Shown here in pieces: positions 1 to 6,321 of a stretch of 7,780 nt of DNA. The notes under the pieces are model-generated. The model ran no database searches. It was not told the origin of the DNA and saw only the letters and a program-made list of their open reading frames with translations. Each line of letters opens with the position of its first letter. Positions within the stretch are counted from its first letter, which is position 1. The stretch comes from Rickettsiales bacterium (lineage in GTDB: Bacteria; Pseudomonadota; Alphaproteobacteria; Rickettsiales; Deianiraeaceae). The DNA lies in NCBI GenBank assembly GCA_947485035.1, contig CANKQN010000045.1:1-7780 (forward strand), given 5' to 3'. A program made the position numbers and the translations under genes.

Positions 1-60
<60 letters not shown>

Positions 61-200
61 ACAACCGTAGATCTTTCTACTAAATAATGCCACAATCTTT
101 AGCTCCTAGCTCTTCTTACAAGTCTTTCTCTTTATGTAATTATTCAAACTTGCAACTTTTCACAAAATCTCATTAATATTTTACCTCAAATTTTTAAAAA
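61..200 (+). other. 16S-folP spacer without tRNA or 23S
   Basis: This is a pyrimidine- and A+T-rich spacer with no cloverleaf and no sign of 23S rRNA. A small hairpin, GTAGA-TCTT-TCTAC, lies at 67-80 just after the rRNA end, and a shorter AGCT-CCT-AGCT repeat at 101-111. Neither is followed by a strong T-run, so a role in 16S processing or weak termination is only a guess. The spacer shows that this 16S gene is not followed by the usual internal transcribed spacer. Confidence 0.6.
150..179 (+). promoter_or_regulatory. possible sigma70-type promoter for folP
   Basis: TTGCAA (150-155) and TAATAT (174-179) are separated by 18 bases and each match four of six consensus positions. Transcription would begin near 186, leaving a leader of about 15 bases before the folP ATG. 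That fits the absence of a ribosome binding site. In such A+T-rich DNA chance matches are common, so this is tentative. Confidence 0.3.
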
Positions 201-950
201 ATGCAAGGAAAAAAATTGAAGCTTTTTGGAGTTTTGAACTTAACGCCAGATTCATTTTCTGACGGTGGGAATTTTTGCGATTATAACGCGGCAATTTCGC
301 ACGCAAGAATTTTGGCAAATAGCTGTTATGCGATAGATATCGGTCCGCAATCTACTCGTCCAAACGCGAAAATTATCAATGCGGAGCAGGAAATTTCACG
401 AATTTGCAATATTGTTAAAGAGGTTTCGCACTTTGCTAAAACAAGCATCGATTCCTTCCATTTTCAAACGCAAAAAACAGCAGTTCAACAAGGTGTGAGT
501 TACATAAACGATGTTACAGGGTTTGTTGATGAGCAAATTTTTCATTATGCACCGCAGAATATTAAGTTCATTTTTATGCATAATTTAGGTGTTCCGCCGG
601 TGAAAACCAATGTTTTACATGGCGAAGACATAGAGGTTGTTGCCAAAATTAAGGCGTGGGGTTTGGAAAAATTGCGATATTTTGAGGGTCTTGGTGTGAA
701 ATCGGAGCGATTTATTTTCGATATCGGCATCGGTTTTGGGAAAACTGCAGAGCAATCACTTTTTTTGATTGAAAATATTGAGAAATTCGCCGATTTTCCA
801 ACGCCGATAATGGTTGGTCATTCACGCAAATCTTTCATGGAGTTGATCAAGCCAAATGCGAGTATGGACGAGCGTGATGTTATAACGCAACGCCTCACAA
901 TATCAATGTATAGCAAGGGTTGTGAATATTTCAGAGTCCACAAAGTTTAG
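201..950 (+). CDS. folP: dihydropteroate synthase
   Basis: FolP condenses 6-hydroxymethyl-dihydropterin diphosphate with p-aminobenzoate to form dihydropteroate in cytoplasmic folate synthesis; it is the sulfonamide target. The family motifs appear in order: GVLNLTPDSFSDGG (10-23), DIGPQSTRPNA (46-56; usually DIGGESTRPGA), SIDS (82-85), INDVTGF (102-108), FMHNLG (125-130), FDIGIGFGK (173-181; usually DPGIGFGK) and VGHSRKSF (205-212). The closing RVH (246-248) contains the Arg and His that contact substrate. The protein has 249 residues and stops two residues after RVH, so it lacks most of the usual C-terminal helix. An in-frame TAA at 195-197 and the first motif at residue 10 fix the start at 201, and no Shine-Dalgarno sequence precedes it. 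The 3' end overlaps the end of convergent ubiB by 20 bases. No other folate gene is adjacent. Confidence 0.93.
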   Translation: MQGKKLKLFGVLNLTPDSFSDGGNFCDYNAAISHARILANSCYAIDIGPQSTRPNAKIINAEQEISRICNIVKEVSHFAKTSIDSFHFQTQKTAVQQGVSYINDVTGFVDEQIFHYAPQNIKFIFMHNLGVPPVKTNVLHGEDIEVVAKIKAWGLEKLRYFEGLGVKSERFIFDIGIGFGKTAEQSLFLIENIEKFADFPTPIMVGHSRKSFMELIKPNASMDERDVITQRLTISMYSKGCEYFRVHKV

Positions 951-2232
951 CAACTTTTTTCGTAATTGTTCGCACTTGTTCACGAAAATACCACTTTTTT
1001 ATCCACGGTTCAATAATTTCAAACGCTTTAAATGATGGTGAAAGTTGTTGAATGATATCTTCAACGTAAAGTATCGTTTTGTTGAGCAAAAGCAGGTGTT
1101 TTGGAACAAAAACATTGAATTTGTGCATGATTTTAAACAGGTCGTTGGAAAAATTTGACATATTAAAGTTGGTGGAAAATTCCTGTGCAATTTTTTGCAT
1201 TTCAAGGCGATATGCGTAATTATAAAATATGCTTTGTGTGATATATCCTGCTTCCAGCTGGGTTTTCATTGCAAGATTCGCGTCGTTTTTTAGGAAGGCA
1301 AAAATTAAAGTTGCAACGGCTTTTCGGTCTTGTTCTGTGATTGTTGCAATAAGTCCGAAGTCTATCAGTGAAATTGTGCCATCGTTTTTGACTAAAATAT
1401 TGCCAGAATGCATGTCTGCATGGAAAATTCCATTTTCATAAACTTGTTTAAGGTATATTTCTAAAATGTTGCGTGCAACGGTGTTTTTGTTGATTTTTGC
1501 CCCGCTGTGGATAAGGGTATTGAGTGAAAGTCCTTCACAAAACGAAAGAACCAAGCAATGTTTATTCGAAAAATCACAATAAGATTTCGGCAGATGCACA
1601 CTGGTTTCAAGGGCAAGGCTTCTCATCATATCATTCAGATTTTTTGCCTCATTTTCAAGGTTCAGTTCCATCAAAATTCCTTCATGAATGCTTTCCAACA
1701 CTTCTATTAATTGCAATGCAGGCGAACAAAAACGGTTCACAATTCTGCCAAGAAAAAGGATTATTGCGAAATCTTGCTCAATTTTTTGCTGAATTTCAGG
1801 CTTAACAATTTTCAAAACAACATCAATTCCATTTAATTTTGCACGATAAATTTGTGCAATAGAAGCGGACGCAATTGGTGTTGTTGAAACGGAAAAATCT
1901 TTGTGATTCAGCAGATGCGGATTGATTTTTTTCAAGTATTTGTGAATATCAAGCGGGGTGGGCGGAAGGCGGTCTTGAAGATAGGCAAGGGTTTTTAGGG
2001 TAGATTTTTCAAACAAAAAAGATTTTAATGAAAACGATTGACCAAGTTTGATGAAAATACCTCCTAACGATTCCAAAATAAACGCAAGCCTTTCATTATA
2101 TGGCTTCAAAAGCAAGTGCGGAAAAAGTATTATGTGAATTGGCAGGAAAGCAGTGCGAACTATTGGAAATTTTTTAAATGGTAGGCATAAAATTAGTTTA
2201 AATGCTATTTCAAAAAATCGTGCAACTTTCAT
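931..2232 (-). CDS. ubiB: UbiB/ABC1 (ADCK) family atypical kinase, ubiquinone biosynthesis
   Basis: UbiB proteins are membrane-associated atypical kinases/ATPases that support ubiquinone synthesis. The signature elements are visible: KLGQ (62-65, the KxGQ motif), the Ala-rich-loop equivalent PIASASIAQ (119-127), the ATP-contacting Lys141, the acidic ELNLENEAKNL helix (189-199), the catalytic-loop equivalent HADMHSGN (271-278; usually HADPHPGN) and DFG (291-293). At 433 residues it is shorter than typical proteobacterial UbiB (over 500). It ends in a basic segment (WYFREQVRTITKKVAKL) with no pair of C-terminal transmembrane helices, although residues 9-43 are hydrophobic and could anchor it. 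It is the second gene of a two-gene operon: its ATG overlaps the udg stop as ATGA, so translation may be coupled. GGTGA lies six bases before the ATG but is part of the udg coding sequence. The kinship is clear; the precise step affected is inferred from the family. Confidence 0.92.
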   Translation of the reverse strand: MKVARFFEIAFKLILCLPFKKFPIVRTAFLPIHIILFPHLLLKPYNERLAFILESLGGIFIKLGQSFSLKSFLFEKSTLKTLAYLQDRLPPTPLDIHKYLKKINPHLLNHKDFSVSTTPIASASIAQIYRAKLNGIDVVLKIVKPEIQQKIEQDFAIILFLGRIVNRFCSPALQLIEVLESIHEGILMELNLENEAKNLNDMMRSLALETSVHLPKSYCDFSNKHCLVLSFCEGLSLNTLIHSGAKINKNTVARNILEIYLKQVYENGIFHADMHSGNILVKNDGTISLIDFGLIATITEQDRKAVATLIFAFLKNDANLAMKTQLEAGYITQSIFYNYAYRLEMQKIAQEFSTNFNMSNFSNDLFKIMHKFNVFVPKHLLLLNKTILYVEDIIQQLSPSFKAFEIIEPWIKKWYFREQVRTITKKVAKLCGL

Positions 2233-3161
2233 AAAATTTCACCAATTTGTTCTTGTATAAAAAGTAGGTCTTTATACATATCATATTTCTTTGATGGATT
2301 TCGCAGAAGATAGGAGGGGTGGTATATGGCGAAAATTTTCCCGGTATATATGAAAGATTTTGCCTGTGTATAAATTTTATTACGCATGCTTGATATAGTT
2401 TCTTCTGTTTGTAAAACATTTTGTGCTGCAACCGAACCAACGCAAATTATTGCATGCGGTTTAATAATTTCCACAATTTTTGCAAGGTATGGTCTGCAAA
2501 TTTCCATTTCTTCATCCGTTGGTTTGCGGTTTCCCGGCGGACGCCAGAAAATGTTGTTGGTTATATAAAAATTTTTCTCTCGCTCTAATGAAATTGATTT
2601 AAACGCGTTCATAAGCAATTCACCAGATCTTCCAATAAAAGGCAGACCTGCAAGGTCTTCTTCTTGTCCGGGAGCTTCGCCAATTACTAAAATTTTTGCG
2701 TTGGGGTTGCCATCGCCAAAAACGGTTTTTGTTGCATAGGTTTTCAGCTCACAATTACACGATTTTTCCAGTTCTGCCTTCAAATCATCAAGCGTTGTAA
2801 AGGCATCAAGGTTCACAACTGGAACATTTATCATAGTTTTTGGCGAAGATTTCACGCCAGTTGGGGGTGTTTGTGTGGTTTTTTTTGCCATTTGCTGTTG
2901 AATTTGCGATTGATTTTGTGGTTGTTGCGTGTTTTGGGTTTGAGGTGTTTGCGACTCGCTTTGTTGTGATTTCACTGAATGTTGCACAACTTGCACTGCG
3001 GATTGTTGTGATTCAATTTTGGCTTGAATTACAGATGCGGTTTTCATTGCAATTTTTGATGGCACTGTTGCAAAGGTTTGGAACTCGCCAATATCCACAA
3101 GAGCTTGGGAGTAATACTCCACAAAATTTCCAAGTTTTTGAATTAAAAGGAGTTTGTCCAT
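2229..3161 (-). CDS. udg: family 4 uracil-DNA glycosylase (alphaproteobacterial type)
   Basis: This enzyme removes uracil from DNA to start base-excision repair. The catalytic domain (about 125-310) has motif A GEAPGQEED (161-169), LPFIGRSGELL (173-183), the RPPGNRKPT segment (207-215) and motif B HPSYLLR (281-287). Family 4 enzymes such as Thermus UDGa bind a 4Fe-4S cluster through four cysteines. Here Cys135, Cys137 and Cys222 are candidates, while the Cys usually before RPPGNR is Trp206. I recall WRPPGNR as common in alphaproteobacterial homologues, so this is a lineage feature rather than damage, but cluster binding is uncertain. Residues 1-45 form a predicted helical N-terminal extension, and 50-92 a Gln/Ser/Thr-rich linker that is probably disordered. 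It is the first gene of the operon with ubiB. No Shine-Dalgarno-like sequence precedes the ATG (the preceding bases are GAAAAAGTGCG). The start could be slightly internal, because the N-terminal part is weakly conserved. Confidence 0.92.
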   Translation of the reverse strand: MDKLLLIQKLGNFVEYYSQALVDIGEFQTFATVPSKIAMKTASVIQAKIESQQSAVQVVQHSVKSQQSESQTPQTQNTQQPQNQSQIQQQMAKKTTQTPPTGVKSSPKTMINVPVVNLDAFTTLDDLKAELEKSCNCELKTYATKTVFGDGNPNAKILVIGEAPGQEEDLAGLPFIGRSGELLMNAFKSISLEREKNFYITNNIFWRPPGNRKPTDEEMEICRPYLAKIVEIIKPHAIICVGSVAAQNVLQTEETISSMRNKIYTQAKSFIYTGKIFAIYHPSYLLRNPSKKYDMYKDLLFIQEQIGEIL

Positions 3162-3183
3162 CGCACTTTTTCGTTGTTATTCA

Positions 3184-3265
3184 AAAGGAAATATAATTTT
3201 GGTTGGTTGTCAAGGAATTTTCTTGAATTATTAAAAAAATAGTATTATGAAAGGAAAAATAATTT
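3184..3265. repeat. 16-base direct repeat flanking the divergent promoter
   Basis: AAAGGAAATATAATTT (3184-3199) recurs as AAAGGAAAAATAATTT (3250-3265) with a single mismatch, 66 bases apart. The copies lie on either side of the 3210-3226 palindrome. The arrangement could be paired protein-binding sites or chance in A+T-rich DNA. Confidence 0.45.
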
Positions 3266-3272
3266 CCTTTTA
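3248..3272 (+). promoter_or_regulatory. hairpin immediately before the ilvN start codon
   Basis: AAAGGAAA (3250-3257) pairs perfectly with TTTCCTTT (3263-3270) around a five-base loop, and the stem can extend by a G-U and a T-A pair. It ends two bases before the ATG at 3275. With no Shine-Dalgarno sequence present it would not mask one, but it could affect access to the start codon. No leader peptide or attenuator-like second structure was seen. Confidence 0.45.
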
Positions 3273-3274
3273 AA

Positions 3275-3739
3275 ATGCTAGAAAAACATGGTTTGTGTAT
3301 TTTCGTTGAAAATGAATTTGGTGCAATTCAAAGGCTTACCAACCTTTTTTCAGCACGAGGCATGAGCATTGAAGCAATTCACACAACAACCGTTGATGTT
3401 TCTGAAAATATTTCGCAGGTGAGTATCTCTCTTTATGAAAGTAAAAAAAACATTGAACTTGTGCAAAAACTTTTAATGAGAATGCTTATAGTTCACGATG
3501 TTCAACGTATAACAATGAATAACGAGCTTTCCTATGTCACACAAATTTTACACGCAAAAGCGGAATTTCTGCATCAAATTTTGGAAATTGTGGAACAATA
3601 TGAACTTTCACTGTTCAATTTGGAGCAAAACCCCCGAATATTCTGCGTTACAGGTGCGGAGGAGTCAATTTTAGTTGCAAAAAATAAATTAAGTCAAATT
3701 ACAAGTCTTGTTTTGTTGAAAAGTTACAAGATTTTCTAG
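3275..3739 (+). CDS. ilvN: acetolactate synthase small (regulatory) subunit
   Basis: IlvN/IlvH activates the catalytic subunit IlvB/IlvI in branched-chain amino acid synthesis and usually carries the valine feedback site. The 154-residue length fits the family. Residues 1-76 form an ACT domain: FVENEFGAIQRLTNLFSARGMSIEAI (10-35) matches the usual [27 protein letters not shown], and the SQVSISL strand (47-53) replaces SRMTIVV. Residues 83-154 are the second domain, with NELSYVTQI and the late CVTGAEE strand. The first valine-site residues (Asn13, Gly16) are kept, but the Asn of GFNIES is Ser31, which may alter feedback. No catalytic subunit gene lies next to it; the usual ilvBNC order is broken, so its partner must be elsewhere. 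It leads the cluster with priA, 7 bases downstream. It is divergent, so a related ACT-domain regulator is a weaker alternative. Confidence 0.85.
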   Translation: MLEKHGLCIFVENEFGAIQRLTNLFSARGMSIEAIHTTTVDVSENISQVSISLYESKKNIELVQKLLMRMLIVHDVQRITMNNELSYVTQILHAKAEFLHQILEIVEQYELSLFNLEQNPRIFCVTGAEESILVAKNKLSQITSLVLLKSYKIF

Positions 3740-3746
3740 GAATGTT

Positions 3747-5870
3747 ATGAAATTTCTGGAATTTCTGCCATTTTTGCCAGTTGATGGCACTTTTGAGTAT
3801 CAAACTCAACTTGATGTTTGTGTTGGCGATGTTATTGCGTGTCGTTTCGGTGGTTTTGATTGCATTGGCGTTGTTTTGGATTGCTACGAACAAAAAAAAA
3901 CCGAATTCAAGCTTGCATCTGTTTCACGGATTGTATTTCCAAAAATTTTCAGCCAAGAAACAATAAATTTCGCAAAACAACTTTCCAAATACTACGGATA
4001 TTCAACCGCTGCGTTTTTGAAACTTTCATTTCCGTTTTCAGTGAAGGATTCCTTTGAAGTTACAAAATCGTTCGCATCTTTAAATGAAGGCGTAACATTG
4101 GGGTCGAGTAAATCCCTTAAATGGGCGGAAATTTACAACACGCTTCAACACGGAGAAATTGACGAAACGGTTTTCAAAGGGCTTGCATATTTCAAAACAA
4201 GAAATCTTATTTCCACAAAAACGGTTGAAGTTGTTCAATCAACGCAAAATTTCCAAGCCAATGGCATTACACAAGCAGTTCTGCCACAACTTTCAAACGA
4301 ACAAAAACAAGTTTGCAACGGCATTAAAACCAAGGAATTTGCCGTAAGTTTAGTCCACGGAAGGACGGGTTCTGGCAAAACGGAGGTGTATCTGCACTTA
4401 ATTCAGCAGTTGATTTTAAGCGATATCAACGCACAAATTGTGGTTTTACTTCCGGAAATTGGTCTTGTCAAAGTGATTTCCCAGCGAATTGAAGAACGAT
4501 TTGGCGTGAAAATTCCCGTTTGGCATTCATCAATTTCAGATTCCCTTCGCAAAGAACGCTTTGTGCAAGTGAAAAATGGTGCGTGTAGTGTGATTGTGGG
4601 AACAAGGTCGGCACTGTTTTTGCCATACAAAAACCTGAAAATGATTATTCTTGATGAAGAACATGATGGTTCATTTAAGCAGGATGAAACGCCAGTGTAT
4701 AATGCGCGAGACGCCGCCGTTTTACTTGCGAAAAATAAAAATATTCCAATTGCGTTGTTTTCGGCAACGCCATCTGTGGAATCTTTTCATAATGCTCACG
4801 TTGGGAAATATTCTCTGTTTAATCTTCACGCAAGGTTCAACGATGTTTCAATGCCGCAAGTTCGTGTTGTGAACGAGAAATCAAAAAAATTCCTTTCCAA
4901 CACCCTTAAAGAAGCAATAATTGACTATTTTGAATCGGGGAAGCAAGTTTTAATTTTCATCAACCGCAGGGGTTTTTCACCGATAAACGAATGTTCATCT
5001 TGCAAGGCGGTTTTCAAGTGCGATTCCTGCGATTCAATGCTGACATATCACAAAAAGAAGGGCGAACTCATTTGCCACAAATGTTCTTATGCTTGGCAAG
5101 TGCGAATGGGGTGTTCTGCTTGTTCTTGCGAAGATTTGGCAATTTCATCATCTGGTGCTGGCGTTGAAGCAATTTATGAAGAAGTTGTTGAATTTCTTGG
5201 CGAACAAAACAAAAAATTCGTTGGCATTTTCAGTTCGGACGAACAAAATTCTGAAAAAAAGCTTTCAAGCTTCATTGAAAGAGTAACAAACAACGATGTT
5301 AGAATAATAATTGGAACACAAATTGCTTCAAAAGGTTACGATTTTGCGAATTTGAAGCTGGTTTGCATTGTAGATTTAATTTTGAAAAATGACGAAATTG
5401 ATTTTAAAGCCGAAGAAAAACTTATGCAACTTTTGGTTCAGGTTTCAGGGCGAGGCGGAAGAAAAGGCGAACAGGGTTTGGTTTTGGTGCAAACCAAGCG
5501 AAATGAAAGCGATATTCTAAGGCTGATGTCTCTTGACCAAGCTCCTTTTTACGAAAACGAAATTTCGGTGCGAAAGGAAAATTTCTTCCCACCGTTTTCA
5601 AGGTTCATAACCGTAACATTTTCCGCAAAAAACGAACAGGCACTAATAATGGAATCTTCAAAGTTGACTGATATAATTCGCAAAAGAGTTGCCTGCACAA
5701 TTTTAGGGCCGGCACCTGCACCAATTGCGTTTATTCGAAATGTGTTTAGATATCGTGTTTTGATTATTTGCAAGCGAAACGATTTTGATATTCCAAAAAA
5801 ATTGAGCGAAATTCTGAAAAACGCAAAATGCCGCACAAAAATTGATGTTGATGCCGTGAGCTTTTATTGA
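3747..5870 (+). CDS. priA: primosomal protein N' (replication restart helicase PriA)
   Basis: PriA recognises stalled or collapsed forks and reloads the replicative helicase. At 707 residues it is near full length. Residues 1-100 are the DNA-binding 3'BD-like domain (FLPVDGTFEYQ, VGDVIACRFG). The helicase core has Walker A GRTGSGKTEVYL (205-216), LLPEIGL (234-240), Walker B DEEH (303-306), SATPSVES (339-346), NRRGF (406-410), GTQIASKGYDF (523-533) and motif VI QVSGRGGR (565-572). The zinc-binding insert keeps all eight cysteines as four CxxC pairs (416/419, 425/428, 443/446, 456/459). The C-terminus ends in VDAVSFY, as in the usual VDPYSF. The start lies 7 bases after the ilvN stop, implying co-transcription. 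AGGAA just before the ATG partly overlaps the ilvN stop codon and is probably not a functional ribosome binding site if the rRNA tail is as seen here. Confidence 0.96.
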   Translation: MKFLEFLPFLPVDGTFEYQTQLDVCVGDVIACRFGGFDCIGVVLDCYEQKKTEFKLASVSRIVFPKIFSQETINFAKQLSKYYGYSTAAFLKLSFPFSVKDSFEVTKSFASLNEGVTLGSSKSLKWAEIYNTLQHGEIDETVFKGLAYFKTRNLISTKTVEVVQSTQNFQANGITQAVLPQLSNEQKQVCNGIKTKEFAVSLVHGRTGSGKTEVYLHLIQQLILSDINAQIVVLLPEIGLVKVISQRIEERFGVKIPVWHSSISDSLRKERFVQVKNGACSVIVGTRSALFLPYKNLKMIILDEEHDGSFKQDETPVYNARDAAVLLAKNKNIPIALFSATPSVESFHNAHVGKYSLFNLHARFNDVSMPQVRVVNEKSKKFLSNTLKEAIIDYFESGKQVLIFINRRGFSPINECSSCKAVFKCDSCDSMLTYHKKKGELICHKCSYAWQVRMGCSACSCEDLAISSSGAGVEAIYEEVVEFLGEQNKKFVGIFSSDEQNSEKKLSSFIERVTNNDVRIIIGTQIASKGYDFANLKLVCIVDLILKNDEIDFKAEEKLMQLLVQVSGRGGRKGEQGLVLVQTKRNESDILRLMSLDQAPFYENEISVRKENFFPPFSRFITVTFSAKNEQALIMESSKLTDIIRKRVACTILGPAPAPIAFIRNVFRYRVLIICKRNDFDIPKKLSEILKNAKCRTKIDVDAVSFY

Positions 5871-5931
5871 ATTTTACAACGCTTTGCAAGTGGAAATTTC
5901 TTCTTGATTTTTTCAATGTGTGCAAATTACA

Positions 5932-6321
5932 ATGGTTGGTAACGATTGCTATCAATTTATGAATAAAATTATTCAAGGTGTTGCGAAACTACGCCCACAA
6001 ACCGCCCCTTCAAGGGCTTGGCAACAACAAAGCCGTCCACAAACCGCCGCTTTAAGGGATTTGCAACGCAAAAACCTCAGCAAAAACTTCACAACATTCG
6101 TTCTCACATCGCACCCGACGAATCTTGAATTGAATCTCAAAGATAAAAACGGCAACCCTAGAAAGCCAACTATTTACGAGGAAAACAAGCATTACCACAA
6201 ACTTCTTGCAACAAATCCAGTTCCGGAAAATACCGAGATCTGGTTTGGATACGACATGGATCGCCACCCAGAGGAAAGCCCTAATGTTTTTCCATATGCA
6301 TTTTTACAAAAACATGCGTAG
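5932..6321 (+). CDS. ppc: phosphoenolpyruvate carboxylase-like protein, N-terminal part (frame interrupted)
   Basis: PEP carboxylase makes oxaloacetate from phosphoenolpyruvate and bicarbonate. This frame holds the N-terminal hallmark FVLTSHPTN (usually VLTAHPTE, with the catalytic His). Near its end, WFGYDMDRHPEESPNV resembles the usual WIGGDRDGNPNVT, with Arg to Met, Gly to Arg and Asn to His changes. Only about 50 residues separate the two motifs, against more than 100 in canonical enzymes, and the part before HPT is also short and contains a 14-residue tandem repeat. The frame stops at TAG 6319-6321, while the homology continues in the next frame from 6314. The start is uncertain: ATG 5932, ATG 5959 or GTG 5920 are all possible and none has a Shine-Dalgarno sequence. 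It follows priA by about 60 bases. Family membership is well supported; enzyme activity is doubtful. Confidence 0.72.
   Translation: MVGNDCYQFMNKIIQGVAKLRPQTAPSRAWQQQSRPQTAALRDLQRKNLSKNFTTFVLTSHPTNLELNLKDKNGNPRKPTIYEENKHYHKLLATNPVPENTEIWFGYDMDRHPEESPNVFPYAFLQKHA
5992..6075 (+). repeat. two tandem 42-base units inside the PEPC-like N-terminus
   Basis: Units 5992-6033 and 6034-6075 agree at 33 of 42 bases and share CCACAAACCGCC exactly. They encode RPQTAPSRAWQQQS and RPQTAALRDLQRKN in frame. Each contains an AAGGG and a GCAAC/CAAC segment. CCCTTCAAGGG (6006-6016) is a perfect small palindrome, and GTTGC at 5980 with GCAAC at 6063 forms loose inverted ends. The segment is richer in G+C than its surroundings. 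It may be a small inserted palindromic element, comparable in idea to Rickettsia palindromic elements, but the type was not recognised. Confidence 0.6.

Larger units (their letters stand above)
3162..3274. promoter_or_regulatory. divergent promoter region between udg-ubiB and ilvN-priA
   Basis: This 113-base region must start transcription of both gene sets. For the plus strand, TTGTCA (3207-3212) and TATTAA (3229-3234) with a 16-base spacer form a plausible promoter, and a perfect TATAAT (3192-3197) lacks a good -35. For the minus strand, a perfect TTGACA (complement of 3208-3213) is present, but the TATATT-like element behind it is only about 12 bases away, so the udg promoter is not resolved. 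A 17-base near-palindrome, TCAAGGAATTTTCTTGA (3210-3226), overlaps both -35 elements and looks like an operator. No known regulator site was recognised. Confidence 0.4.

Noticed and set aside
61..200. tRNA-Ile or tRNA-Ala after 16S
   Set aside because: No acceptor stem, TTCAA arm or anticodon arm can be assembled from this A+T-rich spacer.
1524..1805. Open frame of 93 codons on the plus strand inside ubiB
   Set aside because: It is antisense to clear UbiB motifs and has no recognisable domain.
2229..2232. UGA recoded as Trp in this reduced genome
   Set aside because: UDG, UbiB and PriA all end properly at TGA, and their Trp codons are TGG.
2840..3196. Open frame of 118 codons on the plus strand opposite udg, rich in Phe and Val
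   Set aside because: The hydrophobic composition is simply the complement of the Gln-rich linker codons of udg.
3738..3742. AGGAA before priA as a functional Shine-Dalgarno site
   Set aside because: It partly overlaps the ilvN stop codon, and the visible 16S tail cannot pair with it.
5549..5836. Open frame of 95 codons on the minus strand within priA
   Set aside because: It lies opposite the conserved PriA C-terminus and shows no independent features.
6319..6321. TAG read-through or stop reassignment to explain the split PEPC-like gene
   Set aside because: Reading on in the same frame gives non-homologous sequence that soon meets a TGA; the homology continues in the next frame, so a frameshift fits and recoding does not.
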